64,000 bases of DNA from Methanomicrobiales archaeon HGW-Methanomicrobiales-3 (GTDB taxonomy: Archaea; Halobacteriota; Methanomicrobia; Methanomicrobiales; Methanospirillaceae). Position numbers and translations under genes: made by a program. Every line of letters starts with the position of its first letter. Position 1 is the first letter of the stretch. The stretch is from contig PGYK01000002.1 in NCBI GenBank assembly GCA_002839605.1, positions 1 to 64,000 of the forward strand, read 5' to 3'. Below the pieces are notes generated by a model. That model was not told the origin of the DNA. It ran no database searches and saw nothing but the letters and a program-made list of their open reading frames with translations. Of this stretch, positions 42,091 to 50,984 are shown piece by piece.

Positions 42091-43055
42091 CACGGATAGC
42101 GGTCGTGGAAGGGGACGGGATCGGGCATGAAGTGATCCCGGTTGCACGGGATGTTCTTGCCCTGCTGCACCCCGAATATGAGTTCTTCCCTGTGGATGTC
42201 GGGTACAGCAGGTGGGAAGCGACCGGCTGTCCCTGTGCCGACCAGGACATTGCGGCGCTAAAATCGGCCGATGCGATCCTTTTTGGCGCGATCACCACGC
42301 CCCCCATGAAGGATTACCAGAGCGTGGTACTCCGGATCCGCAAGTCCCTTGACCTGTATGCAAACCTGCGCCCGATACGCGGTGACGGTTTTGACATCAT
42401 GATCGTGCGGGAGAATACTGAAGGGCTCTATTCCGGTATCGAGGAATCTTCCCCCGACCGGGCCACAACGCTCCGTGTCGTAAGCCGCAAGGGGACCGGG
42501 CGGATTGCCCGGATGGCGATCCGTCTGGCAAAAGAGCGGGACGGGCTTTTGACAATCGGTCACAAGGCAAACGTCATCAAGTCCGATGTCTTCTTCCGGG
42601 ATATCTGCCGGACTGAAGCGGAAGCTGCGGGGATCGCCTGGAATGATAAGTTCATCGATGCTCTTTCACTTGACCTCCTCCAGCACCCGGGTAATTACCA
42701 TGTTGTGGTGACGACCAACATGTTCGGGGACATCTTGTCCGACGTTGCAGCGTACCTTGTCGGCGGTCTCGGCCTGGTGCCCAGTGCCAACATCGGGGAT
42801 GAGTATGCACTGTTTGAACCGGTGCACGGGAGCGCCCCGGATATTGCCGGACAAAATACTGCAAATCCCATTGCCGCAGTACGGAGTGCAGCGATGCTCC
42901 TTGAATATCTCGGCGACGATCTGGGGGCAGCAAGGATTGAGGCTGCCATTCGAAGCCTCGTTACCCGTGGCATCTGTACACGGGATCTCTGTGGATCGTA
43001 CGGGACACGCGAATTTGGCGATGCTTTATTAACAGAACTTGCCAAAACACCGTGA
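42087..43055 (+). CDS. aksF: Homoisocitrate dehydrogenase (AksF, isocitrate/isopropylmalate dehydrogenase family)
   Basis: A 322-residue NAD(P)-dependent beta-decarboxylating dehydrogenase starting [20 protein letters not shown]. Catalytic and metal residues are in [54 protein letters not shown] and [14 protein letters not shown] 78-residue upstream extension was rejected. It oxidises and decarboxylates homoisocitrate to 2-oxoadipate and longer homologues. The ATG overlaps the preceding stop. LeuB is the alternative by sequence. Confidence 0.88.
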   Translation: MTRIAVVEGDGIGHEVIPVARDVLALLHPEYEFFPVDVGYSRWEATGCPCADQDIAALKSADAILFGAITTPPMKDYQSVVLRIRKSLDLYANLRPIRGDGFDIMIVRENTEGLYSGIEESSPDRATTLRVVSRKGTGRIARMAIRLAKERDGLLTIGHKANVIKSDVFFRDICRTEAEAAGIAWNDKFIDALSLDLLQHPGNYHVVVTTNMFGDILSDVAAYLVGGLGLVPSANIGDEYALFEPVHGSAPDIAGQNTANPIAAVRSAAMLLEYLGDDLGAARIEAAIRSLVTRGICTRDLCGSYGTREFGDALLTELAKTP

Positions 43056-43060
43056 GAAGT

Positions 43061-43384
43061 ATGTATGCAAAATCCAATGAGTTCGGCTACCAGCCGGTTG
43101 CTCCGGGGATCCGGCGCAAGACCCTCGTCTATGGCGAGAAGACGCTGATGACCGAGTTTATCTTACAAGGGGGTTCGGTTCTTGCCCATCACCGCCATCC
43201 TGAGGAGCAGACCGGTTATCTCGTATCCGGCCACATGATCCTCACGATTGGTGACGATATCCATGAAATCCGCCCGGGCGACAGCTGGGTGATTCCGGGA
43301 AATGTCGAGCACCATGCAAAGATCCTCTCAGATTCCGTTGCGCTTGAAGTTTTCAGCCCGCGACGGGATGATTATCTGCCATAA
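43061..43384 (+). CDS. Small cupin protein
   Basis: A 107-residue single cupin. Motif 1 is [20 protein letters not shown], with His and Glu metal ligands, and motif 2 is [20 protein letters not shown]. The start is either this ATG, with GTGAG upstream, or the GTG at 43052 that overlaps the aksF stop. It is the probable last gene of the operon. Whether it is an isomerase, oxygen-independent enzyme or sensor cannot be told. Confidence 0.82.
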   Translation: MYAKSNEFGYQPVAPGIRRKTLVYGEKTLMTEFILQGGSVLAHHRHPEEQTGYLVSGHMILTIGDDIHEIRPGDSWVIPGNVEHHAKILSDSVALEVFSPRRDDYLP

Positions 43385-43488
43385 AAGGTACTGAACCGGG
43401 CTTTGTTTCCCCTGGGCCCGGTTCTGTTGGGGCTGCCGCACCCCGGTTTTTTCTCAACCGTGCCGGGGTGATGTGAACGGGGCTGGTT

Positions 43489-43863
43489 TTAGCTGATATA
43501 CTGCCTGAGTTTTTTCACCAGCTCCAGCCTGTGCTTTGCCTCTTCTTTCTTCTCCTGTTCAATATAATCCATAATTTTTGCAATGGGTTTTGAGAGCGTG
43601 TAGATCTTCACGGGGCGGCCCTTGCTCATCGCCTTGCTCTCCCGGTTCTTGAGCCAGTCGCGCTCGTACATGTAGTTCATGGCGATACTGACTTCAGGCT
43701 GGCGAAGATCGGTGCCACGCTCGATATCCCGGGATGTTGCCTCTTCGGTATTTGCAAGGTATACCAGCACCTTGGCAACGGTCCTGCGCATCCCAATCTC
43801 GATTAAGAGATTCACAAACTCCTCTTCACGCTCGGTAAAGTATGTCACACTTTGCGTTCTCAT
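43489..43863 (-). CDS. Archaeal TrmB/ArsR-like winged-helix regulator
   Basis: 124 residues starting MRTQSVTYFTEREEEFVNLL. A winged helix spans residues 15-90 (MRRTVAKVLVYLANTEEATS, RDIERGTDLRQPEVSIAMNY, KGRPVKIYTLSK), followed by a basic dimerising helix (EQEKKEEAKHRLELVKKLRQ). It resembles small methanogen-specific regulators. A TATA-like GTAATATTTAACAC lies upstream. It diverges from the large kinase gene, with two inverted repeats between them. Confidence 0.75.
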   Translation of the reverse strand: MRTQSVTYFTEREEEFVNLLIEIGMRRTVAKVLVYLANTEEATSRDIERGTDLRQPEVSIAMNYMYERDWLKNRESKAMSKGRPVKIYTLSKPIAKIMDYIEQEKKEEAKHRLELVKKLRQYIS

Positions 43864-43956
43864 GGTTCACATCCGTATATGTGTTAAATATTACTTCTAC
43901 TATTGAAAGCTGCTGGTCCACTGTCCGAAAAATACATTGCGGGCTATGTAAATCCG

Positions 43957-44052
43957 AAACCTTTTAGGTTTTTCATCGCCCGGGTGCAAACCCTTCCGGT
44001 TTCATGCGTTTTTGAGAGTTAAGAGCAATTCCCCCTCCGCAATTTTATATAG
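43957..44052 (+). promoter_or_regulatory. Paired inverted repeats and promoter before the large kinase gene
   Basis: Two similar dyads, AAACCTTTTAGGTTT (43957-43971) and AAACCCTTCCGGTTT (43988-44002), start 31 bp apart and are each followed by TTCAT or TCAT. The TATA box TTTTATATAGG lies at about 44042-44052, 42 bp before the kinase ATG. The dyads are placed to act as operators, perhaps for the adjacent winged-helix regulator. Confidence 0.55.
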
Positions 44053-44094
44053 GATAACCATAGCATCAGGATATTACAGGATTGGAACGCCCCG

Positions 44095-47000
44095 ATGGTC
44101 TCTGTGCTCTACGTGGATGATGAACGCGATCTTCTCGAAATCTGCAAGATCTTTTTAGAGCAATCGCCGGAATTCAGCGTAAAAACCGCGGCATCGGGTG
44201 AGGAAGCACTCGAGTTGCTCTCAACCCATCCATTCGATGCGATAATTTCAGATTACCAGATGCCGGGAATGGACGGTATCGCGTTGTTGAAAACCGTCCG
44301 CACGCAGTACGGGGATATCCCGTTTATTCTCTTCACCGGGCGGGGCCGGGAAGAGATCGTGATCGAGGCAATCAACAACGGTGCCGACTTTTATCTCCAG
44401 AAAGGCGGCGATGTCAAAGCCCAGTTTGCCGAACTTGCCCACAAGATCCGGCAGGCCACCGCCCGGAGGCAGGCTGAGATCTCGCTTATCGAATCCGAGA
44501 AACGTCTTGCCGAAATCATCGACTTCCTTCCCGATGCAACCTTTGCCATTAACCGTGACGGCATCATCATTGCATGGAACCGGGCAATCGAAGAGATGAC
44601 CGGGCTTTCCGCGGAAGCGATGCTCGGCAAAGGGGATCACGAGTATGCTCTCCCGTTCTATGGTAAGCGCAGGCCGATCCTCATCGACCTGATCTTCTCT
44701 CCTGAACGTGAAGTGGAACCCTATTACTCCAACATTTTGAGAGCAGGGGCCACGATCACTGCCGAGACCAATCTTCCGCACCCGCGGGGGAACCAGATAA
44801 CGGTCCTTGCCAAGGCAGGTCCGCTGTACAACCGGCAGGGTGAACTGGCAGGAGCGATCGAGGCTATCCGCGACATTACCGAACGCAAGAAAGCCGATGA
44901 TGAACTCCGTGCCGCCTACGAGCAGATCACGGCTTCTGAAGAGGAGCTCCGCGAACAGTACGATGCCCTGAGCATTACTGAGCAGCAGGTACGGGATAAT
45001 GCATCCCGGCTTGAATATATGCTCGGCTTCTTTGAGCGGGCAAATACCCACGAGAAGGATCTTCTGAATTATGCTGTCGAGGGGGCCGGCATCGTAACGG
45101 GCAGCCCGCTCGGCTATCTTGCATTCCTCAACGAAGACGAGTCCGAACTGGCCATGTATGCATGGTCCCGGTCAGCGATGACCGAATGTTCCCTCCGTGA
45201 GAAACCCGTTGTCTATAAAACAGCAGAGACCGGTCTCTGGGGGGAGGCGGTCCGGCAGAGGCGTCCTGTTATCACGAATGATTATGCTGCTCCAAATCCC
45301 CAAAAAAAGGGGTATCCTGTTGGTCATCCCGTCATCGTACGGCACATGAATATCCCGGTCATCGATAACGGGCGCATTGTCCTGGTTGCGGGAGTGGCAA
45401 ACAAACCCCATGATTACACGGACGATGATGTCAGCCAGTTATCGCTTCTCATGCAGGGACTCTGGCAGGTTATCCGGCAGAAAAAAACCCAGAATGATCT
45501 TCTGGAGAGCGAGGAAAAGTACCGTACAATAATTGAAAACATCCAGGATGTCTATTACCGCAGCGATACGGAAGGTAACCTGATCATGGCAAGCCCGAGC
45601 ATCCTCCCGCTTCTCGGGTATGAGTCGCTCGATGAGCTTCTCGGGAAGAATATCGGCAGGGACGTCTGGGCATTTCCTGAGCGCCGGCAGGCGTTCCTGG
45701 ACATCATACAAAGAGAAGGGGAAGTGAAAGATTTTGAGGTATCCCTTCGTCGCAGGGATGGAGATCTTGTCCTCGTCTCTACCAGCAGTCACTTTTACAC
45801 CAATAACGATGGAGAGCCGGGTGGTGTTGAAGGAATTTTCCATGATATCACCGCGATCCGGAAAGCCGATCAGCAGATACAGCTCCTTGCCGGGCTCATG
45901 GAACTCTCCCCGGCATCAATCACGGTTCATTCGGATGATGGCAGGTTCCTGTATGCAAACCAGCGGACATTCGAGCTCCACGGGTATACGCGGGATGAGT
46001 TCCTGGCGCTCAACCTCCACGAGCTGGATGTACCGTCAAGCGAGGAACATATCCGTGAGCGGATCGATACGCTCAGACGGACCGGCGAGGCGTCTTTTGA
46101 CGTAGAGCATTATAAAAAAGACGGATCCCGGATCCCGCTTCACGTGGCAATCCGTCTTATCCGCTGGGATTCCCATGATGCAATCCTGAGTGTTGCAACC
46201 GATCTTTCCGAGCGGAAAAAAGCCGGGCAGGCCCTCCGTGATATGGAACGGCTGTACCGGATTATCGTTAACAACAGCCATGATATCATCTACACACTCA
46301 GGCCGGATGGCACCCTTACGTTCATCTCCCCGAGCTGGACTGCCGGTCTCGGCCATGAACCCGGAGAGGTCCTGGGGAAAAGTTTCCGAATATTTGTTCA
46401 CGCGGATGATATCCCTTCCTGTGAGGATTTTCTGGCACGGACACTCTCCTCCTGCAAGGTCCAGCCGGCCATTGAATTACGGGTAATCCATAAAGATGCA
46501 ACAATCCGCTGGTACCGGACAACCCTGATGCCGGTCATTGATGACCATGGTGCAATCACTACGCTTGTTGGCAATGCCCTCGACTTTACCGACTACCGGC
46601 TTGCTGAAGAAGCACTCCGAACAAGCGAGGCACAGTATCGCAGTGTCATTGAGAACATCCAGGACGCGCTAATCCGGTCTGACAAAAAAGGAAATCTCAT
46701 CATGGCAAGCCCCTCCACCGCAATCCTGTTCGGGTATGATGAACCCGAAGAGATACTGGGAAGGCCGATTAATTCCTTTTACCAGCACCCGGAGATCCGG
46801 CCCGGTTTGATCGAGAAGATGGAGAGGGAGAAGGAACTCGTTGACCAGACAATTGAGTTCCGGAGAAAGGACGGTTCCACGTTCCAGGGCTCGGTTAATG
46901 CACATTTTGTTTACAATGCCGAGGGGGAGCCGGATGGAGTTGAATGCTCGATTCATGATGTTACGGGATATCTGGCAATGGAACAGGCGATCCGGGAAGC

Positions 47001-47640
47001 AAACCGGAAACTCAGCCTCTTAAACAGCATCACCCGGCACGATGTTGTCAACCAGCTGACGATCCTGCAGGGCTTTGCCCAGATTGCCTCCCTGAAGAAA
47101 GGGGATCCGGTTATTGAAGATTACATGAAAAAGATCCTTGCTGCTGCTGACACCATCAGCCGCCAGATCGAGTTCACCCGGACCTACCAGGACCTGGGCG
47201 TGCAGGCCCCCACGTGGATTCCGGTTGAGACGGTCATCGATCACGTGACAAGCCAGGTACCGATCCGGTTCTCCAAGACCTGTGCCGGCATCGAGATCTT
47301 CTCTGATCCGATGCTGGAGCGGGTCTTTTACAACCTTGTTGACAATGCGGGCCGGCACGGGGGAAGAGTGACGGAGATCACCGTCCGCTGCGAGCGTGAG
47401 CCGGATGGCCTTCTGCTCATTGTTGAAGATAACGGGATCGGCATCCCTCTCGCGGAGAAAGAGAAGATCTTTATCCGCGGGTATGGGAAAAATACAGGAC
47501 TTGGTCTCTTTCTGGCACGGGAGATCCTCTCGATTACCGGCATACGTATCAGGGAGTCCGGTATCGAGGGCCGGGGAGCTCGTTTTGAGATGCTCGTGCC
47601 AAAGAACGCGTTCCGCATCACTGATGCAAAAGACCGGTGA
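44095..47640 (+). CDS. Hybrid multi-PAS/GAF histidine kinase with N-terminal receiver
   Basis: 1181 residues, soluble. The receiver domain covers 1-120 (acidic D8-D9, phospho-acceptor D53, K103). After it come a PAS domain about 130-260, a coiled coil 262-300, a GAF domain about 305-460 and four more PAS domains (about 475-590, 598-715, 720-850, 855-970). The kinase core has phospho-acceptor His982 in SITRHDVVNQL, and the HATPase has LVDNAGRHGG, EDNGIGIP and NTGLGLFLAREIL. The combination suggests a cytoplasmic sensor that itself receives phosphate. Its input is unknown. Confidence 0.9.
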   Translation: MVSVLYVDDERDLLEICKIFLEQSPEFSVKTAASGEEALELLSTHPFDAIISDYQMPGMDGIALLKTVRTQYGDIPFILFTGRGREEIVIEAINNGADFYLQKGGDVKAQFAELAHKIRQATARRQAEISLIESEKRLAEIIDFLPDATFAINRDGIIIAWNRAIEEMTGLSAEAMLGKGDHEYALPFYGKRRPILIDLIFSPEREVEPYYSNILRAGATITAETNLPHPRGNQITVLAKAGPLYNRQGELAGAIEAIRDITERKKADDELRAAYEQITASEEELREQYDALSITEQQVRDNASRLEYMLGFFERANTHEKDLLNYAVEGAGIVTGSPLGYLAFLNEDESELAMYAWSRSAMTECSLREKPVVYKTAETGLWGEAVRQRRPVITNDYAAPNPQKKGYPVGHPVIVRHMNIPVIDNGRIVLVAGVANKPHDYTDDDVSQLSLLMQGLWQVIRQKKTQNDLLESEEKYRTIIENIQDVYYRSDTEGNLIMASPSILPLLGYESLDELLGKNIGRDVWAFPERRQAFLDIIQREGEVKDFEVSLRRRDGDLVLVSTSSHFYTNNDGEPGGVEGIFHDITAIRKADQQIQLLAGLMELSPASITVHSDDGRFLYANQRTFELHGYTRDEFLALNLHELDVPSSEEHIRERIDTLRRTGEASFDVEHYKKDGSRIPLHVAIRLIRWDSHDAILSVATDLSERKKAGQALRDMERLYRIIVNNSHDIIYTLRPDGTLTFISPSWTAGLGHEPGEVLGKSFRIFVHADDIPSCEDFLARTLSSCKVQPAIELRVIHKDATIRWYRTTLMPVIDDHGAITTLVGNALDFTDYRLAEEALRTSEAQYRSVIENIQDALIRSDKKGNLIMASPSTAILFGYDEPEEILGRPINSFYQHPEIRPGLIEKMEREKELVDQTIEFRRKDGSTFQGSVNAHFVYNAEGEPDGVECSIHDVTGYLAMEQAIREANRKLSLLNSITRHDVVNQLTILQGFAQIASLKKGDPVIEDYMKKILAAADTISRQIEFTRTYQDLGVQAPTWIPVETVIDHVTSQVPIRFSKTCAGIEIFSDPMLERVFYNLVDNAGRHGGRVTEITVRCEREPDGLLLIVEDNGIGIPLAEKEKIFIRGYGKNTGLGLFLAREILSITGIRIRESGIEGRGARFEMLVPKNAFRITDAKDR

Positions 47641-47642
47641 AA

Positions 47643-47662
47643 CCCCCCTTTATGGAGGGGGA
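47643..47662 (+). terminator. GC-rich hairpin after the kinase gene
   Basis: CCCCCCTTTATGGAGGGGG immediately follows the stop codon, with arms CCCCC and GGGGG. No clear T tract follows, so it may be a processing or stabilising hairpin rather than a terminator. Confidence 0.4.
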
Positions 47663-47793
47663 GTAATGCTGCTGACTGGTACTCTGCACTCCTGCCCATC
47701 CGGATCATACCCGTTGGGTGCGATGATAAACCTTGAAATATGAATAACAGGCATTCACTGTCATACAGTCAGTGTTCAACTGGGGGAGATGTC

Positions 47794-48942
47794 ATGAGCA
47801 GTGCTTTTACCGACCTGAGGAAGTTTGTTGCCCCGGAGTTCGTCATCGGGGCGGATGCCCGGCTGCTTGCCGGACGGTACGCGAAGAACTTTGGCGCCGA
47901 GCAGGTCTTCATCGCAACCGGGCCAAAGATCATCAGCGCCGGGTGGGTGAAAGACGTAACAGAACACCTTGATGCCGAAGGGATCGGGCACACACTCTTT
48001 TCCGCAATCAACCCCAATCCCCGGGATTATGAGGTGATGGAGGGTGCACGGGTGTACGAGGAGTCCGGATGCGATGCGATCCTTGCAATCGGCGGCGGCA
48101 GCCCGATTGACTGTGCCAAGGGGATCGGGATCGTGGTCTCCAATAAGAAACCGGTCCTTGAATTTGAAGGGGTGGACAATGTTGTTGTCCCCCCGCCCCC
48201 GATGATCTGTATCCCGACAACGGCCGGCACCGGCGCTGATGTGTCGCAGTTCGCCATCATCAACGATACCACAAGAAAGGTGAAGATTGCCATCATCAGC
48301 AAGATGATCGTACCAGATATCGCGCTCGTTGATCCGGTACCCTTAACCACGCTCTCCCCCGAGCTTACGGCTCACACCGGCATGGACGCCATCACCCACA
48401 GCGTGGAGGCCTATGTCTCGAATGCCAGTTCACCGGTGACCGATATCCAGGCGCTGGAATCCATCCGGCTGATGAAAGGTCACCTGCTTGCAGCGTACCG
48501 CGACCCGGGGTCGGTTGAAGAACGGTACCAGACAATGCTCGGGAGCCTCCTTGCCGGGCTCGCCTTCTCGAATGCAAGCCTCGGTGCGGTCCATGCGCTG
48601 GCTCACAGCCTTGGGGGATACTCCGACCTCCCGCACGGAGAGTGCAACGCGCTCCTGCTGGAGCATGTCATTGATTTCAATTACGACGCCTGCCCGGAAC
48701 GCTATGCTGCCGTTGGCGCAGCACTGGGTGTGGCCCCGCAGGAAGGAAAGCAGGGGGTAATTCTTGCCATACGCACCCTCCGCGAGGCGCTGGGCATCAC
48801 GACCCGGCTTTCGGAACTGGGTGTATCAAAGGCAGATTTGCATGAACTTGCAGGAAAAGCGATCTATGATCCCTGCCTTGCAACCAACCCGAAGAAGACC
48901 ACGGTAGCGGATCTTGAGACCATCTATGAACGAGCATTCTGA
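47794..48942 (+). CDS. Iron-containing (type III) alcohol dehydrogenase
   Basis: 382 residues starting MSSAFTDLRKFVAPEFVIGA, with GGGGGAGAT upstream. It has the NAD-binding AILAIGGGSPIDCAKGIGI and IPTTAGTGADVSQFAII. Metal ligands are expected in DAITHSVEAYVS, GAVHALAHSLGGYSDLPHGE and CNALLLEH. It would interconvert an alcohol and aldehyde with NAD(P)H. Its stop overlaps the next kinase gene by 17 bp, an unusual pairing of a dehydrogenase with a sensor. Confidence 0.88.
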   Translation: MSSAFTDLRKFVAPEFVIGADARLLAGRYAKNFGAEQVFIATGPKIISAGWVKDVTEHLDAEGIGHTLFSAINPNPRDYEVMEGARVYEESGCDAILAIGGGSPIDCAKGIGIVVSNKKPVLEFEGVDNVVVPPPPMICIPTTAGTGADVSQFAIINDTTRKVKIAIISKMIVPDIALVDPVPLTTLSPELTAHTGMDAITHSVEAYVSNASSPVTDIQALESIRLMKGHLLAAYRDPGSVEERYQTMLGSLLAGLAFSNASLGAVHALAHSLGGYSDLPHGECNALLLEHVIDFNYDACPERYAAVGAALGVAPQEGKQGVILAIRTLREALGITTRLSELGVSKADLHELAGKAIYDPCLATNPKKTTVADLETIYERAF

Positions 48943-50932
48943 CGACACTCCTGACTGGGAATCCCAGCGGAACCGGATCATCGGTCTTGGCGAGACTTCT
49001 ATCCGCAAGAGTTACTACCCCGAGCTCCAGCAGCGCATTCATGAACTGGAGAAGAAGAACCAGGAGCTCCGGGCAGCATATGAAGAGATGACGGCAACCG
49101 ATGAGGAGCTGCGCCACCAGATTGAGGAGATCGCAAAAAAGGAGCAGGAACTCCGGGCGAGCCAACAACGGTTCCATTCTCTCTATGCCAACATGATAGA
49201 CGGTGCTGCCATTCACGAACTGAAGATTGACCAAAACGGCATCCCGGAGGATTACATCATCACCGAGATTAATCCCGCGTTCGAGAAACACCTGGGCATC
49301 TCACGGGAACGGGCTGTCGGGAAAACGAGCCGGGAAGTGTATGGCGTAGAAAGCCCCCCCTTCCTTGCGACCTATGCACGGGTTGTCCAAACCGGCAAGC
49401 CGGAAGTCTTTGAAACCTACTTCCCTCCCCTTGGTAAGTATTTCCAGATCGCTGTCTATTGTCCGGCCACGGGAACCTTTGCAACGATCTTTGAAGATAT
49501 CACGGAGCGGAAACTCGCAGAAGAGACGCTGCGTGAAAGCGAGGAGTTCCTCTCAGGCATTGTTGAGAATATCCCGCTGATGATCTTTGTCAAGGATGCC
49601 AAAGATCTCCGTTTTGTCCGGTTCAACCGGGCTGGTGAGGAACTTCTCGGGTACTCCCGCGAGGAACTCCTTGGGAAGAATGATTATGATTTTTTCCCAA
49701 AGGATCAGGCGGATTTCTTTTCAGAAAAAGACCGGGCGGTCCTTACAGGGAAGGTCCGTATCGATATTCCCGAAGAACCGATCGTGACCCGTATTCTTGG
49801 TGAGCGGACCCTGCATACCCGGAAGATCCCGGTTCTTGACAGCAATGGCGAACCCCGTTTCCTGCTGGGAATTTCTGAAGATATCACGGAACAGAAAGAA
49901 GCTGAAGCGAGTCTCCGCGACAGCGAGGAGCGGTACCGGAGCCTGGTCGATATTACGGATACCGGGTACCTGGTGCTGGACAACCGGGGTCTCGTGATCG
50001 ATGCCAATGAGGTGTACCTGCGGCTCATCGGGAGGGCATCGCTTGCCGAAATTCTCGGCCACCCGGTCACTGAATGGACTGCCACTCACGATAGTGAGCG
50101 CAATGCCCGCGAGGTGGAAAAATGCTTAAAGACCGGGCATGTCCGCGGCCTTGAAGTGGATTACCTGAGGCCCGACGGGAGCCTTCAGCCCGTTGAGATC
50201 AATGCCACCGTGTTTCATGCGGCAGGCGGCGATATTGTCCTCACGCTCTGCCGCGATATCTCGGACCGCAAGCGGACGAACACCGCTCTGCAGCAGGCAC
50301 GGAACAAGCTGGCACTCCTCAATGCGGTCACGTTCCAGGATATCCAGACCGCGGCCTTTTCGCTTGCTGCCTACCAGGAGCTGGTGAAAGCCGCTGTGAC
50401 AGACCAGAAAGCCCGGTCCTATATCGAAAAGCAGGAAGTGTTCTTAAAAAAGATGGTCGATACCCTGGACTTTGCCAAGAATTACCAGGAGATGGGGATT
50501 CACCCGCCCCGCTGGCAGAATGTCCGGCAGGTCTTCCTGTTCGCTATCTCGCATCTGGATTTTCTGCACATGAAACAGAACTTACATCTCGCAAATCTCG
50601 AGATCTTTGCCGATCCGCTCTTTGAAAAGGCCCTTTTCAATATCATGCAGAATGTGCTCGAACACGGGGCCCGGGCAACGGAAGTGACGCTTCACTTTGT
50701 CAAACATCCCGAGAGCCTCGTGCTGATTATCGAGGATAATGGTGTCGGGATCCCGCCAGAAGAGAAGAACATGATCTTTGATCGCGGCTACGGGAAAGGA
50801 TCGGGTCTCGGTCTCTTCCTGGTCCGGGAGGTTCTCTCGATCACCGGCATGAGTATCCGGGAGGCTGGTAGTGGCGGGCAGGGGACGCGGTTTGAGATCA
50901 CGGTGCCAAAAGGGGGATTCAGGAACCCGTAA
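48926..50932 (+). CDS. PAS-domain sensor protein with histidine kinase ATPase but no phospho-acceptor His
   Basis: 668 residues. The coiled coil (about 35-85) is followed by three PAS domains (about 85-200, 205-330, 335-455), an H-box-like region and an HATPase (about 555-665). The region aligned with SITRHDVVNQL of the 44095-47640 kinase reads AVTFQDIQTAAF. Gln471 replaces the His. The ATP site is intact (NIMQNVLEHG, EDNGVGIPPEEK, GSGLGLFLVREVL). The two proteins share a similar C-terminal half, so this one is a diverged paralogue. Confidence 0.87.
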   Translation: MNEHSDDTPDWESQRNRIIGLGETSIRKSYYPELQQRIHELEKKNQELRAAYEEMTATDEELRHQIEEIAKKEQELRASQQRFHSLYANMIDGAAIHELKIDQNGIPEDYIITEINPAFEKHLGISRERAVGKTSREVYGVESPPFLATYARVVQTGKPEVFETYFPPLGKYFQIAVYCPATGTFATIFEDITERKLAEETLRESEEFLSGIVENIPLMIFVKDAKDLRFVRFNRAGEELLGYSREELLGKNDYDFFPKDQADFFSEKDRAVLTGKVRIDIPEEPIVTRILGERTLHTRKIPVLDSNGEPRFLLGISEDITEQKEAEASLRDSEERYRSLVDITDTGYLVLDNRGLVIDANEVYLRLIGRASLAEILGHPVTEWTATHDSERNAREVEKCLKTGHVRGLEVDYLRPDGSLQPVEINATVFHAAGGDIVLTLCRDISDRKRTNTALQQARNKLALLNAVTFQDIQTAAFSLAAYQELVKAAVTDQKARSYIEKQEVFLKKMVDTLDFAKNYQEMGIHPPRWQNVRQVFLFAISHLDFLHMKQNLHLANLEIFADPLFEKALFNIMQNVLEHGARATEVTLHFVKHPESLVLIIEDNGVGIPPEEKNMIFDRGYGKGSGLGLFLVREVLSITGMSIREAGSGGQGTRFEITVPKGGFRNP

Positions 50933-50984
50933 ACCCCGCGGATCGCAAACAGGATATTATACCCCCGGCGAGTTACTTTTAGGT

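Noticed and set aside
38485-43055. Leucine or isoleucine pathway operon (leuA/cimA, leuCD, leuB)
   Set aside because: The families are homologous and sequence alone cannot exclude it, but AksA lacks the LeuA regulatory domain and the operon is surrounded by methanogen-only genes, which favours coenzyme B synthesis.
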